Shown piece after piece: positions 1 to 8,151 of a stretch of 43,707 bases of DNA. How positions within the stretch are numbered: the stretch's first letter is position 1; every line of letters starts with the position of its first letter. The notes beneath the pieces are model-generated. The model was not told the origin of the DNA and ran no database searches. It was given only the letters and a program-made list of their open reading frames with translations. The stretch is from contig JAKSJO010000003.1 in the NCBI GenBank assembly GCA_024398125.1, forward strand, positions 1 through 43,707, read 5' to 3'. The DNA is from Bacteroidales bacterium (GTDB lineage Bacteria > Bacteroidota > Bacteroidia > Bacteroidales > UBA932). A program made the translations under genes and the position numbers.

Positions 1-54
1 AGCATCAGACTTGGGCTGCCCAATGTGCCAAATGTATGTGTTTTCATTTCTTCA

Positions 55-261
55 TTACTTTTCTTCTTTTATCATGATGTAGACAAAAACTGCAGGTATG
101 AGGACCAAAAGGATCAGAACGCTTTCAAGGATTGCATATGACCCCACCTTGTCCAGAAGTGTCTGGAAACCGATTATCCCATCTACTATAAGAACCCATA
201 GTGCGAACCAGCAGACGAAGAATATCGATGCGAATTTGATCTTGCGTCTCTTGAGTTTCAT
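55..261 (-). CDS. small two-helix membrane protein, hypothetical
   Basis: A 68-residue protein of unknown function. A basic N-terminus (MKLKRRKIKF) is followed by two hydrophobic stretches, about residues 10-30 and 42-63, and a charged tail ending KEEK, so two membrane helices are expected with both ends inside the cell. It is the last of four genes on this strand (flavin reductase, broken EamA transporter, HTH-like protein, this one), with 21 bases to the gene before it. No family was recognised. The charge pattern and location in a run of same-strand genes support a real gene; nothing shows its role. Confidence 0.6.
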   Translation of the reverse strand: MKLKRRKIKFASIFFVCWFALWVLIVDGIIGFQTLLDKVGSYAILESVLILLVLIPAVFVYIMIKEEK

Positions 262-282
262 CGTTTCTACTAATCTACTATT

Positions 283-489
283 CTACATTAATAGCATTAT
301 CCGGCCCTCCGCTTTGCAGAAGACCTGGGTGTTTCTCATCACCACGGCATACACCTGGGCACTGGTCACCGGCTGACCGTCTTTGCGGACATGGAGCTTC
401 CTGCGATTGATGATCTCCGCTATCTGTTCGGTCTTCAGACCTCCGTTATGTTCGGCAAGCACGTATACTATGGCTTCCTCAATTCTCAT
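283..489 (-). CDS. small winged-helix (HARE-HTH-like) protein, hypothetical
   Basis: A 68-residue protein. Its opening (MRIEEAIVYVLAEHNGGLKT followed by EQIAEIINRR) and the later T-S-A-Q-V-Y-A-V-V-M-R segment resemble the helix-turn-helix layout of HARE-HTH / RpoE-delta type winged helices. In those, a short N-terminal helix, a recognition pair and a final beta strand (here F-C-K-A-E-G-R-I-M-L-L) form the fold. Such domains bind DNA or sit in restriction and transcription proteins; here the domain stands alone. It starts 3 bases after the broken EamA gene, so it is probably co-transcribed. The domain assignment is by eye and moderate; regulation of the neighbouring genes would be a guess. Confidence 0.65.
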   Translation of the reverse strand: MRIEEAIVYVLAEHNGGLKTEQIAEIINRRKLHVRKDGQPVTSAQVYAVVMRNTQVFCKAEGRIMLLM

Positions 490-492
490 GCC

Positions 493-811
493 CTAAAGGA
501 TCATAATGAGTGTACCAGCGAGAAGCAGAATGCTTCCAACGACGGTCTTCCACGTCAATGATTCGCCAAGGAAGATCACTGCGAAGATAATGGTGAGCAC
601 AATACTGCATTTGTCCACGGGAACGACTTTGCTCGCATCGCCTATCTTCAAAGCATAGAAGTAGCACAGCCATGATGCACCTGTTGCCAGTCCGGAAAGA
701 ATCAGGAGCAAGATTGGAGTTGACACCCTCGATTCCTACCTTGGCAAGAATGGAAGTAGCTGCTGCAAATACTGCGGACAGGATTGCGAACATTAGCCAC
801 ATACGCTTCAT
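493..811 (-). pseudogene. EamA/DMT-family transporter, internal deletion plus frameshift
   Basis: The N-terminus in one frame (MKRMWLMFAILSAVFAAATS followed by ILAKVGIEGVNSN) and the C-terminus in another frame (LILSGLATGASWLCYFYALK through to the stop at 493) are both typical of the short, about 140-residue EamA half-transporters of Bacteroidetes. Between them the usual middle segment of roughly 35-45 residues (end of helix 1, helix 2 and its loop) is absent, and the reading frame shifts at about 716-730. Read straight, the first frame runs into 60 unrelated residues. The family is a drug/metabolite exporter. This copy should not make a working protein unless the break is an assembly error. 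It lies 14 bases after the flavin reductase gene. Confidence 0.75.
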
Positions 812-825
812 GACTTCCGTAACGG

Positions 826-1389
826 TTACCTGATATTCTTGCCGTCAGAGAAAGCATTGCCTACCCTTTCCCCAAGGGCAATGTAGCCGAAGTGGCAAGG
901 ATCGAAGGTGATGAGGCCCATCTTTTCCACGTCAGGCTTTCCGTCCTCGGCAAGGCATTTCTCATCCACGAGGATATTGACAATCTCGGCGATGATATAG
1001 TAACCTGTCTCGCTCTCGTAGAGCTTCTCCTTGATGCGGCACTCAAGTGTCATCGGGAAATCTGTGAATACCGGAGCCTTCACATTCTCAGAAGGAACTG
1101 CAGTCCAGCCGGTCTTCTCCATCTTTGACGGCTCATTCTTCGCGCTGACGATACCTACGTAATCCGCAGCAGTAGCTGTGTCCTTTGTTGCGAAGGCTAC
1201 TGTGAACTCGCCGCAAGCATTGAGGTTCTCGGTTGTCTGGTGGGAGCCCATGCTTATCATGATTTCGCCGTTGTCCCACTGGCCGCCCCAGGCAGCGTTC
1301 ATGGCGTTCGCCTTGCCATCCTTGTTGTATGTGCCGATGACGAGCACCGGCTGTGGAAGCATCCACGCTTTTGGTCCGAATGATTTCAT
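826..1389 (-). CDS. flavin reductase family protein (FMN-binding split barrel)
   Basis: A 187-residue cytoplasmic protein of the flavin reductase-like / flavoredoxin group, which binds FMN in a split beta-barrel and moves electrons between NAD(P)H, flavin and an acceptor. The start (KSFGPKAWMLPQPVLVIGTY) and the stretches N-A-M-N-A-A-W-G-G and H-Q-T-T-E-N-L are family hallmarks around the flavin site, and the length is usual. The exact substrate cannot be read. It is the first gene of the group running down to 55. A promoter box lies at 1465-1472, and a perfect palindrome at 1424-1441 sits between that box and the start, so expression is probably switched by a dimeric regulator. The ATG at 1389 has no better alternative. 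Confidence 0.88.
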   Translation of the reverse strand: MKSFGPKAWMLPQPVLVIGTYNKDGKANAMNAAWGGQWDNGEIMISMGSHQTTENLNACGEFTVAFATKDTATAADYVGIVSAKNEPSKMEKTGWTAVPSENVKAPVFTDFPMTLECRIKEKLYESETGYYIIAEIVNILVDEKCLAEDGKPDVEKMGLITFDPCHFGYIALGERVGNAFSDGKNIR

Positions 1390-1423
1390 ATCAATTGTTT
1401 ACCATTTTGATGCAGATTTGAAT

Positions 1424-1441
1424 CATGAACAAGTGTTCATG
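1424..1441. promoter_or_regulatory. perfect 8-bp-arm palindrome, candidate operator
   Basis: CATGAACA-AG-TGTTCATG is an exact inverted repeat with a 2-base centre. It sits in the untranslated leader of the flavin reductase gene, between the probable -7 box and the start codon. Perfect 8-base arms suit a dimeric repressor of the MarR, TetR or HxlR kind. No such regulator gene is seen beside it. An RNA hairpin would have an impossibly small 2-base loop, so a DNA site is more likely. Confidence 0.5.
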
Positions 1442-1464
1442 GAAATCCGGCTCTATATATAACG

Positions 1465-1472
1465 CAAATGTA
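1465..1472 (-). promoter_or_regulatory. probable Bacteroidetes -7 box of flavin reductase
   Basis: On the minus strand this reads TACATTTG, an exact TAnnTTTG match, about 75 bases before the start codon. A clear -33 TTTG is not present at the usual distance, so the call rests on one box and its position. Confidence 0.45.
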
Positions 1473-1583
1473 GAAAAAAATCCGCGTTTGATTCTTAAAT
1501 ACCAATTTCGAAGGCAGATTCCTGAAAGAAGGCGGTGATTGCATTCAACTGCCGGCGATATCCAATCAAATTCCTTTTGTCCC

Positions 1584-1612
1584 TTGATTCGAAATCATTT
1601 TTTATATCTTTG
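1584..1612 (+). promoter_or_regulatory. probable promoter of the metalloprotease gene
   Basis: TTG at 1584-1586, an 18-base spacer and TATCTTTG at 1605-1612 match the Bacteroidetes -33/-7 arrangement. The leader to the ATG at 1669 would be about 50 bases. Confidence 0.6.
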
Positions 1613-1668
1613 TCAATCCATTACCGAGATGCCGACAAACAAAGGGCATATTAATACAAAGAAGAATT

Positions 1669-2610
1669 ATGAAAGCCATCAATAAACTCACGATCGTTAC
1701 GATCGCTGCAATAGCAGTCGCGTTCTCATGCTCAGGATCCAAAGTATACGACCCGGCACAGGACGACAAGAACAAAAAGGACCCTGTCGAGAACGTAGGG
1801 CCAGAACCTGAGCCTGAGACAAACACAAACACTGAAAACGAGAATAGTGGAGACAAGGTCAGCACTCCCCCTTCGACACTTTCCCAGTGGCTGGCAGGAA
1901 AGGAATCCCCACTCGATCCATTCTACAAGAAGTATCTTGACTGTGACGGTCTTCCTATTCTGTCGTCAGACAAAGTCCGCGACACATCGCTCTATCAGGC
2001 ACGTTACATCGTCCGCGAGATGCTGAAACGCATTCCAAAAGCCCGCGAGGAAATGATCAAATGCCATTTCCGCATCGGCGTGGTCGGTTATAAGGAGAAC
2101 ATCACAGACCTGCCGGAGTGCAAGATGATGCCTATCTGGTGGCCAGACACAGACTGGGATGCACGAGGCCGCGGCTATGGTGCAACCGAGGCAATTCCTG
2201 TAATGTCCATCGGAGAAGAAAACCTTGTCAAGGTTGAGGTCAGCGGATACACAGAGCGTTATTGGTCAGAGAGCATCATGGTACATGAGTTCGCCCACAA
2301 CGTCGACTTCGCCCTCCGCCGTGTTGACTCCAATTTCAAGAAAGCAATCGAGGACGCTTACAAGAATGCAAAGTCAAAGGGCCTCTGGAAAGGCACATAC
2401 TCGATGGACAATGACGCAGAGTATTTCGCCGAGGGCGCACAGGCTTGGTACAACACCTGCCGCATGGAAGTTCCAAGAGTCAATGGATCGGGAAAGTTCA
2501 AGCTCAAGACCCGCCAGCAGCTCAAGGACTATGACCCGGAACTGTATGACGTACTTGCCAACGTATTCCCAGAAGAATACCTCCACGGATATCACTTCGA
2601 TTTCGAATAA
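1669..2610 (+). CDS. secreted zinc metalloprotease lipoprotein (HEFAH, gluzincin-like)
   Basis: A 313-residue protein with a lipoprotein signal (hydrophobic residues 7-20, then C21), so it should be anchored in the outer membrane or periplasm. Residues 25-65 form a Pro/Glu/Asn-rich linker. The catalytic part holds HEFAH at 206-210, with the two zinc histidines and the catalytic Glu. A downstream D-A-E-Y-F-A-E-G at about 249-256 has E251 as the likely third zinc ligand. The R-G-Y-G-A-T-E and S-I-G-E-E-N segments before HExxH resemble a family of secreted metalloproteases that I recall mainly from basidiomycete fungi, with scattered bacterial members. It stands alone between a promoter (1584-1612) and a hairpin (2616-2640). 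The substrate is unknown; peptidase activity is inferred from the motif. Confidence 0.8.
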   Translation: MKAINKLTIVTIAAIAVAFSCSGSKVYDPAQDDKNKKDPVENVGPEPEPETNTNTENENSGDKVSTPPSTLSQWLAGKESPLDPFYKKYLDCDGLPILSSDKVRDTSLYQARYIVREMLKRIPKAREEMIKCHFRIGVVGYKENITDLPECKMMPIWWPDTDWDARGRGYGATEAIPVMSIGEENLVKVEVSGYTERYWSESIMVHEFAHNVDFALRRVDSNFKKAIEDAYKNAKSKGLWKGTYSMDNDAEYFAEGAQAWYNTCRMEVPRVNGSGKFKLKTRQQLKDYDPELYDVLANVFPEEYLHGYHFDFE

Positions 2611-2615
2611 CAGCA

Positions 2616-2640
2616 AAGGTCGGCCCACAAAGCCGACCTT
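2616..2640. terminator. hairpin between convergent genes, weak terminator
   Basis: AAGGTCGGC and GCCGACCTT form a perfect 9-bp stem with a 7-base loop right after the metalloprotease stop codon. The following tract (AATTGTTATA) is poor in T, so termination may be inefficient. It also faces the 3' end of the GH43 gene on the other strand. Confidence 0.6.
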
Positions 2641-2685
2641 AATTGTTATATATGGCGCGATAAGTTGATCCCTTGCGCCAGATCC

Positions 2686-4224
2686 TTACTGCGCTGGACC
2701 GTCATGGACATAGACGAAGTTCGAGAACGAAGCACGTCCGGCGGCACCTTTCACATTATATGAATACAGTGCGGTACGGGCACCCTTCCAGAATCCGAAT
2801 CTGAGATAGAAAGGATCACCGGCGTCCACGAACTTCTTACCGTCAAGGCTGTATGAGAACTGGAACTGTTGAGCATCCATATCATAGTCGATACGGAGAA
2901 CGACATTCTTCTTGACCTGGCACAGCACAGTCTCTGTCTTGTCATCGGAATGATACAGTTCAGTCCTGCCGTTCTCGCGACGGACTCCAAGCATCATGTT
3001 CATGTGACCCATAGCTGCAAGTCCACAGCGCTGTCCTTCGGCAATCTCAGTCACATCGAGGCTGACTGTCGCCTGGCTCTTGAAGCCCATGACCTTCTGG
3101 GTGACGGTATTGCGCGCAGCCCTGAATGTAGACGATTCAAGGGCATCCAGCTGAAGCGCATGACGCTTAGGGTCGACTCTCCATGCACCGTCAACCGGAT
3201 TATGGTTGAACTGCCACTGATATGAAAGGGATGATGATGAGAAATCATCGGATGAGGCTGGTGCAAAGGCATTGCCGCCGGCGACAGGCTTGGTCCAGAC
3301 TGTAACAGGGTTGCCTATGCCGTTTCTGTCTATGTCCACACCGATCACAGGCCATCCGTCCTCGCTCCATGTCATAGGCTGGAGGTGGACGACGCGGCCG
3401 ATGGATCCGTTCTGCTGAAAATGGAAGAAAGCCCACTTGCCGTCAGGAGTGTCAACCATGGAACCCTGATGGCAGCCATTCACATCGGTAGGGCCCTGTT
3501 CAAGCACAACACGCTTCTCGTATGGGCCATAGATATTCTTTGAACGCAGGATGGTCTGCCAGCCTGTGCCGACACCTCCCTCCGGGATGGAGATGTAGTA
3601 GTAGCCATTGAGCTTGTGCACCTTTGGGCCCTCGGCAACAGGGCCTGTATATACAGTGAAACCGTCGTCAAGCAGTTCGCGGCCATCATCGCTGAGCCTG
3701 TGGACGATGATAGGGCCGGCGCCATGCTGGCTGCGGACAAGATAAGCCTTGCCATCCTCATCCCAGAACGGGCAAGGATCCTCCCACTTAGGAATGTTCT
3801 TGACGCAGTGAAGCGGATCCCACTTGCCGTATGGATCGGTCGTCGAGGTCATGAAAAGACCCTCGTCAGGAGTACAGAAGTAAACATAGAAGCGACCGTC
3901 ATGATAGCGGATTGCCGGAGCCCAGGAGCCACCCGAATAGTGGGAATTGGTGTCCCAGCCAGGCATATCGAAGCGGTCATAGAGCTGGTTGACGAGAGTC
4001 CAGTTGACCATATCGTCGCTCTCAAGAAGCTGCATGCCGAGAAAATGGAAGTCGGATGCTACCATGAAATATTTCTCCCCCACGCGGATAACGTCAGGGT
4101 CGCTGTAGTCAGCGCATAGAATCGGGTTGATGTAGGTTCCGTTGCCCTGGTCACCCCAGCGGGACTGGGCAGAAAGGGACAGGGACATAAGTACAGCTGC
4201 AAGTGCAACAAAGAATCTTTTCAT
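2686..4224 (-). CDS. secreted GH43 glycosidase (beta-xylosidase / arabinofuranosidase type)
   Basis: A 512-residue enzyme with a signal peptide (residues 1-20, ending L-S-A-Q). The five-bladed propeller of family GH43 spans about residues 25-320. Its triad can be placed: base D42 in Y-S-D-P-D-V-I, modulator D149 in W-E-D-P, and acid E198 in V-A-E-G-P-K. Residues 335-510 form a beta-sandwich of the beta-xylosidase C-terminal (concanavalin-like) type. The family removes xylose or arabinose from xylan and arabinan side chains; which sugar cannot be decided here. The ATG lies 2 bases after the stop of the GH2 gene, so the two are certainly one operon. Their joint presence suggests work on a mixed pectin or hemicellulose side chain. 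Confidence 0.9.
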   Translation of the reverse strand: MKRFFVALAAVLMSLSLSAQSRWGDQGNGTYINPILCADYSDPDVIRVGEKYFMVASDFHFLGMQLLESDDMVNWTLVNQLYDRFDMPGWDTNSHYSGGSWAPAIRYHDGRFYVYFCTPDEGLFMTSTTDPYGKWDPLHCVKNIPKWEDPCPFWDEDGKAYLVRSQHGAGPIIVHRLSDDGRELLDDGFTVYTGPVAEGPKVHKLNGYYYISIPEGGVGTGWQTILRSKNIYGPYEKRVVLEQGPTDVNGCHQGSMVDTPDGKWAFFHFQQNGSIGRVVHLQPMTWSEDGWPVIGVDIDRNGIGNPVTVWTKPVAGGNAFAPASSDDFSSSSLSYQWQFNHNPVDGAWRVDPKRHALQLDALESSTFRAARNTVTQKVMGFKSQATVSLDVTEIAEGQRCGLAAMGHMNMMLGVRRENGRTELYHSDDKTETVLCQVKKNVVLRIDYDMDAQQFQFSYSLDGKKFVDAGDPFYLRFGFWKGARTALYSYNVKGAAGRASFSNFVYVHDGPAQ

Positions 4225-4226
4225 GG

Positions 4227-6626
4227 TTATTCGCTTTTCAGGGTTATTTCACAGGATTTGAGATATGGAGAAGTGAAGCGTACACGGATTTCGCCGGAAG
4301 CGTCCGCAGCACCGATGTACGCAAGGAGACGGCCACGATATGCGCGGTGCACAGCGTCGCTGTAGTCTGTCATGTCCGAGTTATTGCTGCCCTCAAGGCC
4401 GAGAAGACGTCCAGGACCGGCAATCTCGCAACGGATCTCATTGTCACCAAGTTTCACAGGGATGCCGTCCTGATCCAGGATCTCGACGACTACATGAGCG
4501 ACAGAGTCACTGCCCTTTCCAAGGGCAGTCCTGTCCGTGCTGACAATCAGCTGATACGGAGCGCGCGAACTGATGATGCTGTACTCAGCGACTGCCTCGC
4601 CTCCGTTGTATGCGACTGCCTTGAGCGCCCCCGGCCTGTATGGAACATCCCAGGAGATGACGCCGTCCCTGGTGTCGTATGGCTTGCGCTCACCGACTGT
4701 TCTGCCGTCAAGGAAAAGCTCTGCCGTCTCGGCATTTGTGTAGCAGACAACATGGATCATGTCGCCCGGTTCATAGTTCCAGACATCCCATGCATCGATG
4801 CTGTCATACTCGCCCCTAGACGGATATGTTCCTATGTAGCAGGTCGGGCTGTCGCTCCAGAGAGACGCACGGAACTGGCCGCGAGGCTTGCGGAAACTGC
4901 CGAAGTCCAGAAGGCCTGTATAGAAGCCTCTGGAAGGCCACTCGTTCGATTCGCCAAGATAGTCAGTGCCGGTCCAGATGAACTGTCCGAAGATATGTTC
5001 ATTGTCACGGGCTGCTGTCCATGCGTCATAGGTAGAGCTGTTCTCTGAGCCGTAGATTATGCGTTCAGGGTATCTTTCATGGTCGATCTGGTAGCGGCTT
5101 TCGGTATAGTTGTAGCCGACGACATCGATATGATCGGCATAGCTTGTCTGGTTCGACATGACGACTCCCGCCCACGCGCCGGTCACCGGGCGCGAAGTAT
5201 CAACGGCACGCACAGCGGCTGAAAGGCGCTTTGCTATGTCGCCGATACGCATGGCATCTGGAGAATCAGGCCTGTAGCCGCCATAGGCAGGCTGACTGAA
5301 GTCCTGGTTGCCTCCGGCAAGCACAGGATGAGAGTATGGATCATTAGGATAGTCCACCTCGTTTCCGATGCTCCAGAGGAAGATGGAAGGATGGTTGCGG
5401 TCGCGGCGTACCATGTCGCGGACGTCGGTCTCTCCCCACTCCTCGAAGAAGTCGTATGTTCCGTCAAAGCCAGGCTTTCCGACATTCCAGCCCTCGACCC
5501 ACTTGCGCTTTGGATACTCCCACTCATCGAATGCCTCATCCATCACAAGGAGACCAAGCTCGTCACAGAGGTCATAGAAAGCAGGAGACTGAGGATTGTG
5601 GCTGGTACGGATTGCGTTCGTTCCAAGAGCCTTGAGGTTCTCGAGACGTCTTTTCCACACATCACGCGGAACGGCAGCTCCAAGGACGCCGGCATCATGA
5701 TGCAGGCACACTCCCTTGACCTTCATCCACTCACCGTTGAGAGCGAAGCCCTTGTCCGGATCGAAATCGAGTGTACGGAGACCTACTCTGCAATCGGAGC
5801 GGTCAATGGTCCTGCCACCATCGACAATCGAAGCCTTCAGTGTGTAAAGATATGGATCGTCGAGATTCCATCGTCTAGGATTCCTCAGCTTGAGGTCAAC
5901 GTTCTGGGATGGCTTGAGCGGGCTGAGGCTTCTGGCCACGACCTTTCCCTCCGCATCAAGAAGCTCGAGACTGAGCTTTGCGGACTTGCCTGGTCTGCCT
6001 TCAACGGCGGCATCGACTGTGACAGTCGCGGTCTTCGCATCGATTGACTTGAGCTTCCAGCCCAGTCCCCACTGTGCGAAATGCAGGTCAGCCGCGCCGA
6101 TAAGATAGACGTCGCGATAGATGCCCGAGCCTGTGTACCAACGGGAATCAGCGATGCGGCTGTGGTCGACGCGGACGCTGAGGACATTGTCACCTTCGCG
6201 GTTCAGATAAGGCGTCAGCTCATACATGAACGACACATAGCCATTCGGACGCTCTCCGAGCAGATGTCCGTTCAGATAGACGCTGCTGCGGTTGTATACG
6301 CCCTCGAAGTAGATGAATACATGTTCATCAGTCAGCTGGCTGCCATCGAAATGCTTACGATACCAGGCGATGCCTCCGGGAAGGAAGCCTGTGCAGCTGG
6401 CATTGTCCGGGCTGAGAATGCCCTTGACTGACCAGTCGTGCGGAATGTCGACAGGCTGCCACCGGCTGTCGTCAAAGCCGGCATCGGCTGCATCTGCGAC
6501 GTCCGAGAGCTCGAACTTCCATCCGCTGTTGAACAATGATGATTCGCCGAATGAAGCCTGGGCATGTCCCAAAGACGCCGGAATGAGCGCCAGAATCGCT
6601 ATCTGCAGTAAACGGTTCAATCTCAT
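4227..6626 (-). CDS. secreted GH2 beta-galactosidase-like glycoside hydrolase
   Basis: A 799-residue exported enzyme (signal peptide about residues 1-22). The order is sugar-binding jelly roll (about 30-180), immunoglobulin-like domain (185-285), TIM barrel (290-590), a DUF4982-like sandwich (about 600-690) and a final Ig-like domain (690-799). The acid/base is E423 in I-G-N-E-V and the nucleophile is E528 in Y-G-S-E-N. This domain set is typical of Bacteroidetes beta-galactosidases in polysaccharide loci. Beta-galactosidase is the best guess, but beta-glucuronidase or beta-mannosidase activity is not excluded. It is the first gene of the GH2-GH43 operon and is divergent from the GH27 gene, with 81 bases between start codons. 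Shared control of beta- and alpha-galactosidase activity is therefore plausible. Confidence 0.9.
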   Translation of the reverse strand: MRLNRLLQIAILALIPASLGHAQASFGESSLFNSGWKFELSDVADAADAGFDDSRWQPVDIPHDWSVKGILSPDNASCTGFLPGGIAWYRKHFDGSQLTDEHVFIYFEGVYNRSSVYLNGHLLGERPNGYVSFMYELTPYLNREGDNVLSVRVDHSRIADSRWYTGSGIYRDVYLIGAADLHFAQWGLGWKLKSIDAKTATVTVDAAVEGRPGKSAKLSLELLDAEGKVVARSLSPLKPSQNVDLKLRNPRRWNLDDPYLYTLKASIVDGGRTIDRSDCRVGLRTLDFDPDKGFALNGEWMKVKGVCLHHDAGVLGAAVPRDVWKRRLENLKALGTNAIRTSHNPQSPAFYDLCDELGLLVMDEAFDEWEYPKRKWVEGWNVGKPGFDGTYDFFEEWGETDVRDMVRRDRNHPSIFLWSIGNEVDYPNDPYSHPVLAGGNQDFSQPAYGGYRPDSPDAMRIGDIAKRLSAAVRAVDTSRPVTGAWAGVVMSNQTSYADHIDVVGYNYTESRYQIDHERYPERIIYGSENSSTYDAWTAARDNEHIFGQFIWTGTDYLGESNEWPSRGFYTGLLDFGSFRKPRGQFRASLWSDSPTCYIGTYPSRGEYDSIDAWDVWNYEPGDMIHVVCYTNAETAELFLDGRTVGERKPYDTRDGVISWDVPYRPGALKAVAYNGGEAVAEYSIISSRAPYQLIVSTDRTALGKGSDSVAHVVVEILDQDGIPVKLGDNEIRCEIAGPGRLLGLEGSNNSDMTDYSDAVHRAYRGRLLAYIGAADASGEIRVRFTSPYLKSCEITLKSE

Positions 6627-6667
6627 AAGATATCTTTTTCTATTCCGTAAATGTAGCTAATAATTGT

Positions 6668-6675
6668 TACTTTTG
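6668..6675 (+). promoter_or_regulatory. probable -7 box of the GH27 gene
   Basis: TACTTTTG matches TAnnTTTG, 32 bases before the GH27 start. No good -33 element is seen. The same 81-base gap must also carry the promoter of the divergent GH2-GH43 operon; on the minus strand only TACATTTA (6655-6648) is a near match. Confidence 0.5.
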
Positions 6676-6707
6676 CGTGGACTGAAAAATCCATATCAAT
6701 AAATATC

Positions 6708-8087
6708 ATGAAGAAAACCATTCTCTATCTTGCCGCAGCAGCGATGGCTTTTGCCAGTCTCGCATCCTGCGGAACGAAAAAGGCTGAAAAGACCGTCTTC
6801 GAGCCCGGTACCTTCAAGGAGTGGGCACAGACCCCTCCTATGGGCTGGAACAGCTGGGACTGCTATGGTCCTACCGTAGTCGAGGACGAGGTCAAGGCAA
6901 ACGCAGACTACATGGCCGAGCACCTCAAGGAGTTCGGCTGGGAGTACATCGTCGTGGACATCCGCTGGTTCGTCGAGAACGACAAGGCAGGCGGCTACAA
7001 CCAGGACGACCCTCGTTACGTTATCGACGAATGGGGCCGCTACACACCTGCAGTCAACCGCTTCCCTTCTGCCGCTGACGGCAAGGGTTTCAAGCCGCTG
7101 GCCGACTATGTCCACAGCAAGGGCCTGAAGTTCGGCATCCACCTCATGCGCGGCATTCCTAAGGAGGCTGTTGCAAAGAAGCTCCCTGTCAAGGGCACAG
7201 ACGGCATCACCGCCGACCAGATCTGCTCGGACCGCCGTCTCTGCTGGTGGCTCCGCGACAACAAGACCGTCGAGGCCGACAGCCTTGGCGCCCAGGAGTA
7301 CTACAACTCTCTCTTCGACATGTATGCCGAGTGGGGCGTGGACTTCGTCAAGATCGACGACATGTCAGCTCCTGTATACCACGGTGACGAGGTAGAGCTC
7401 GTCCGCAACGCCATCGACCAGTGCGGCCGTCCTATCGTTCTCAGCCTCTCCCCTGGCGAGACCCCTGTCGACGCAGCAGACCACCTCGCAGAGCATGCCA
7501 ACATGTGGCGCATGGTCAACGACGTTTGGGATATCTGGCGCGACCTTCCACACCTCATGGACGTTGCCGAGGACTGGTACGGACGCATCCAGCCGGGCAC
7601 ATGGCCTGACTGCGACATGATTCCTCTCGGACGCATCAGCATCCGCGGCGAGCGCGGCGAAGAGCGCATGACCCGTCTCACCCCTGACGAGCAGTACTCT
7701 CTCATGAGCTACTTCACCATCATGAAGTCCCCTCTCATGTTCGGCGGCGACCTTCCAAGCAACGACGAGTTCACCCTCTCGCTCCTTACCAACCGCGACG
7801 TGCTCAAGATGCACCGCGAGTGCACCGACGTACATTCAGTATCATACGAGAAGGGCGGTCACCTCATCGTCGCTTCACATGACGCAGACGCTACATACGT
7901 TGCTCTCTTCAACATCAGCGAAGAGACCGCCACAGTCGGCACAGAGCTCGCAAAGCTCGGCTTCGACCTTAACGCTGACAGCTACAAGGTCAAGGACCTT
8001 TGGAGCAGCGAGACAGAGGAAGTTTCAGGCTCTCTCAGCTACGAACTCCGTCCTCACGCCTGCAAGCTCGTAAGCCTCAGCAAATAA
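6708..8087 (+). CDS. GH27 alpha-galactosidase, lipoprotein
   Basis: A 459-residue enzyme with a lipoprotein signal (C21 in L-A-S-C-G). The barrel begins with P-P-M-G-W-N-S-W-D, the GH27 hallmark. The nucleophile is D217 in V-K-I-D-D and the acid/base is D272 in W-R-M-V-N-D. A beta-sandwich closes the protein from about residue 375. The family releases terminal alpha-galactose, for example from galactomannan or raffinose-type sugars; some members act on other alpha-linked groups. Codon choice is strongly biased (CTC, CCT, AAG, GAC), suggesting high expression. It is divergent from the GH2-GH43 operon and ends at a strong bidirectional terminator (8104-8137). No transporter or SusC/D pair is present beside it. 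Confidence 0.92.
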   Translation: MKKTILYLAAAAMAFASLASCGTKKAEKTVFEPGTFKEWAQTPPMGWNSWDCYGPTVVEDEVKANADYMAEHLKEFGWEYIVVDIRWFVENDKAGGYNQDDPRYVIDEWGRYTPAVNRFPSAADGKGFKPLADYVHSKGLKFGIHLMRGIPKEAVAKKLPVKGTDGITADQICSDRRLCWWLRDNKTVEADSLGAQEYYNSLFDMYAEWGVDFVKIDDMSAPVYHGDEVELVRNAIDQCGRPIVLSLSPGETPVDAADHLAEHANMWRMVNDVWDIWRDLPHLMDVAEDWYGRIQPGTWPDCDMIPLGRISIRGERGEERMTRLTPDEQYSLMSYFTIMKSPLMFGGDLPSNDEFTLSLLTNRDVLKMHRECTDVHSVSYEKGGHLIVASHDADATYVALFNISEETATVGTELAKLGFDLNADSYKVKDLWSSETEEVSGSLSYELRPHACKLVSLSK

Positions 8088-8103
8088 TTGGCGGGTTAGA
8101 ATA

Positions 8104-8137
8104 AAAAGAGCCACGGAAACAGATCCGTGGCTCTTTT
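8104..8137. terminator. strong bidirectional rho-independent terminator
   Basis: AAAAGAGCCACGGA and TCCGTGGCTCTTTT make a perfect 14-bp stem with a 6-base loop. The A-tract and T-tract at the two ends let it serve both the GH27 gene (+) and the M64 peptidase gene (-), which converge here. Confidence 0.9.
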
Positions 8138-8151
8138 CATATATGTAGGTT

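Noticed and set aside
5328-6047. Long plus-strand frame opposite the GH2 gene
   Set aside because: It is the mirror of a well-supported glycoside hydrolase coding strand, with no recognisable domain or start context; the same holds for the long frames opposite the serine dehydratase, Ehr and CCA enzyme genes.
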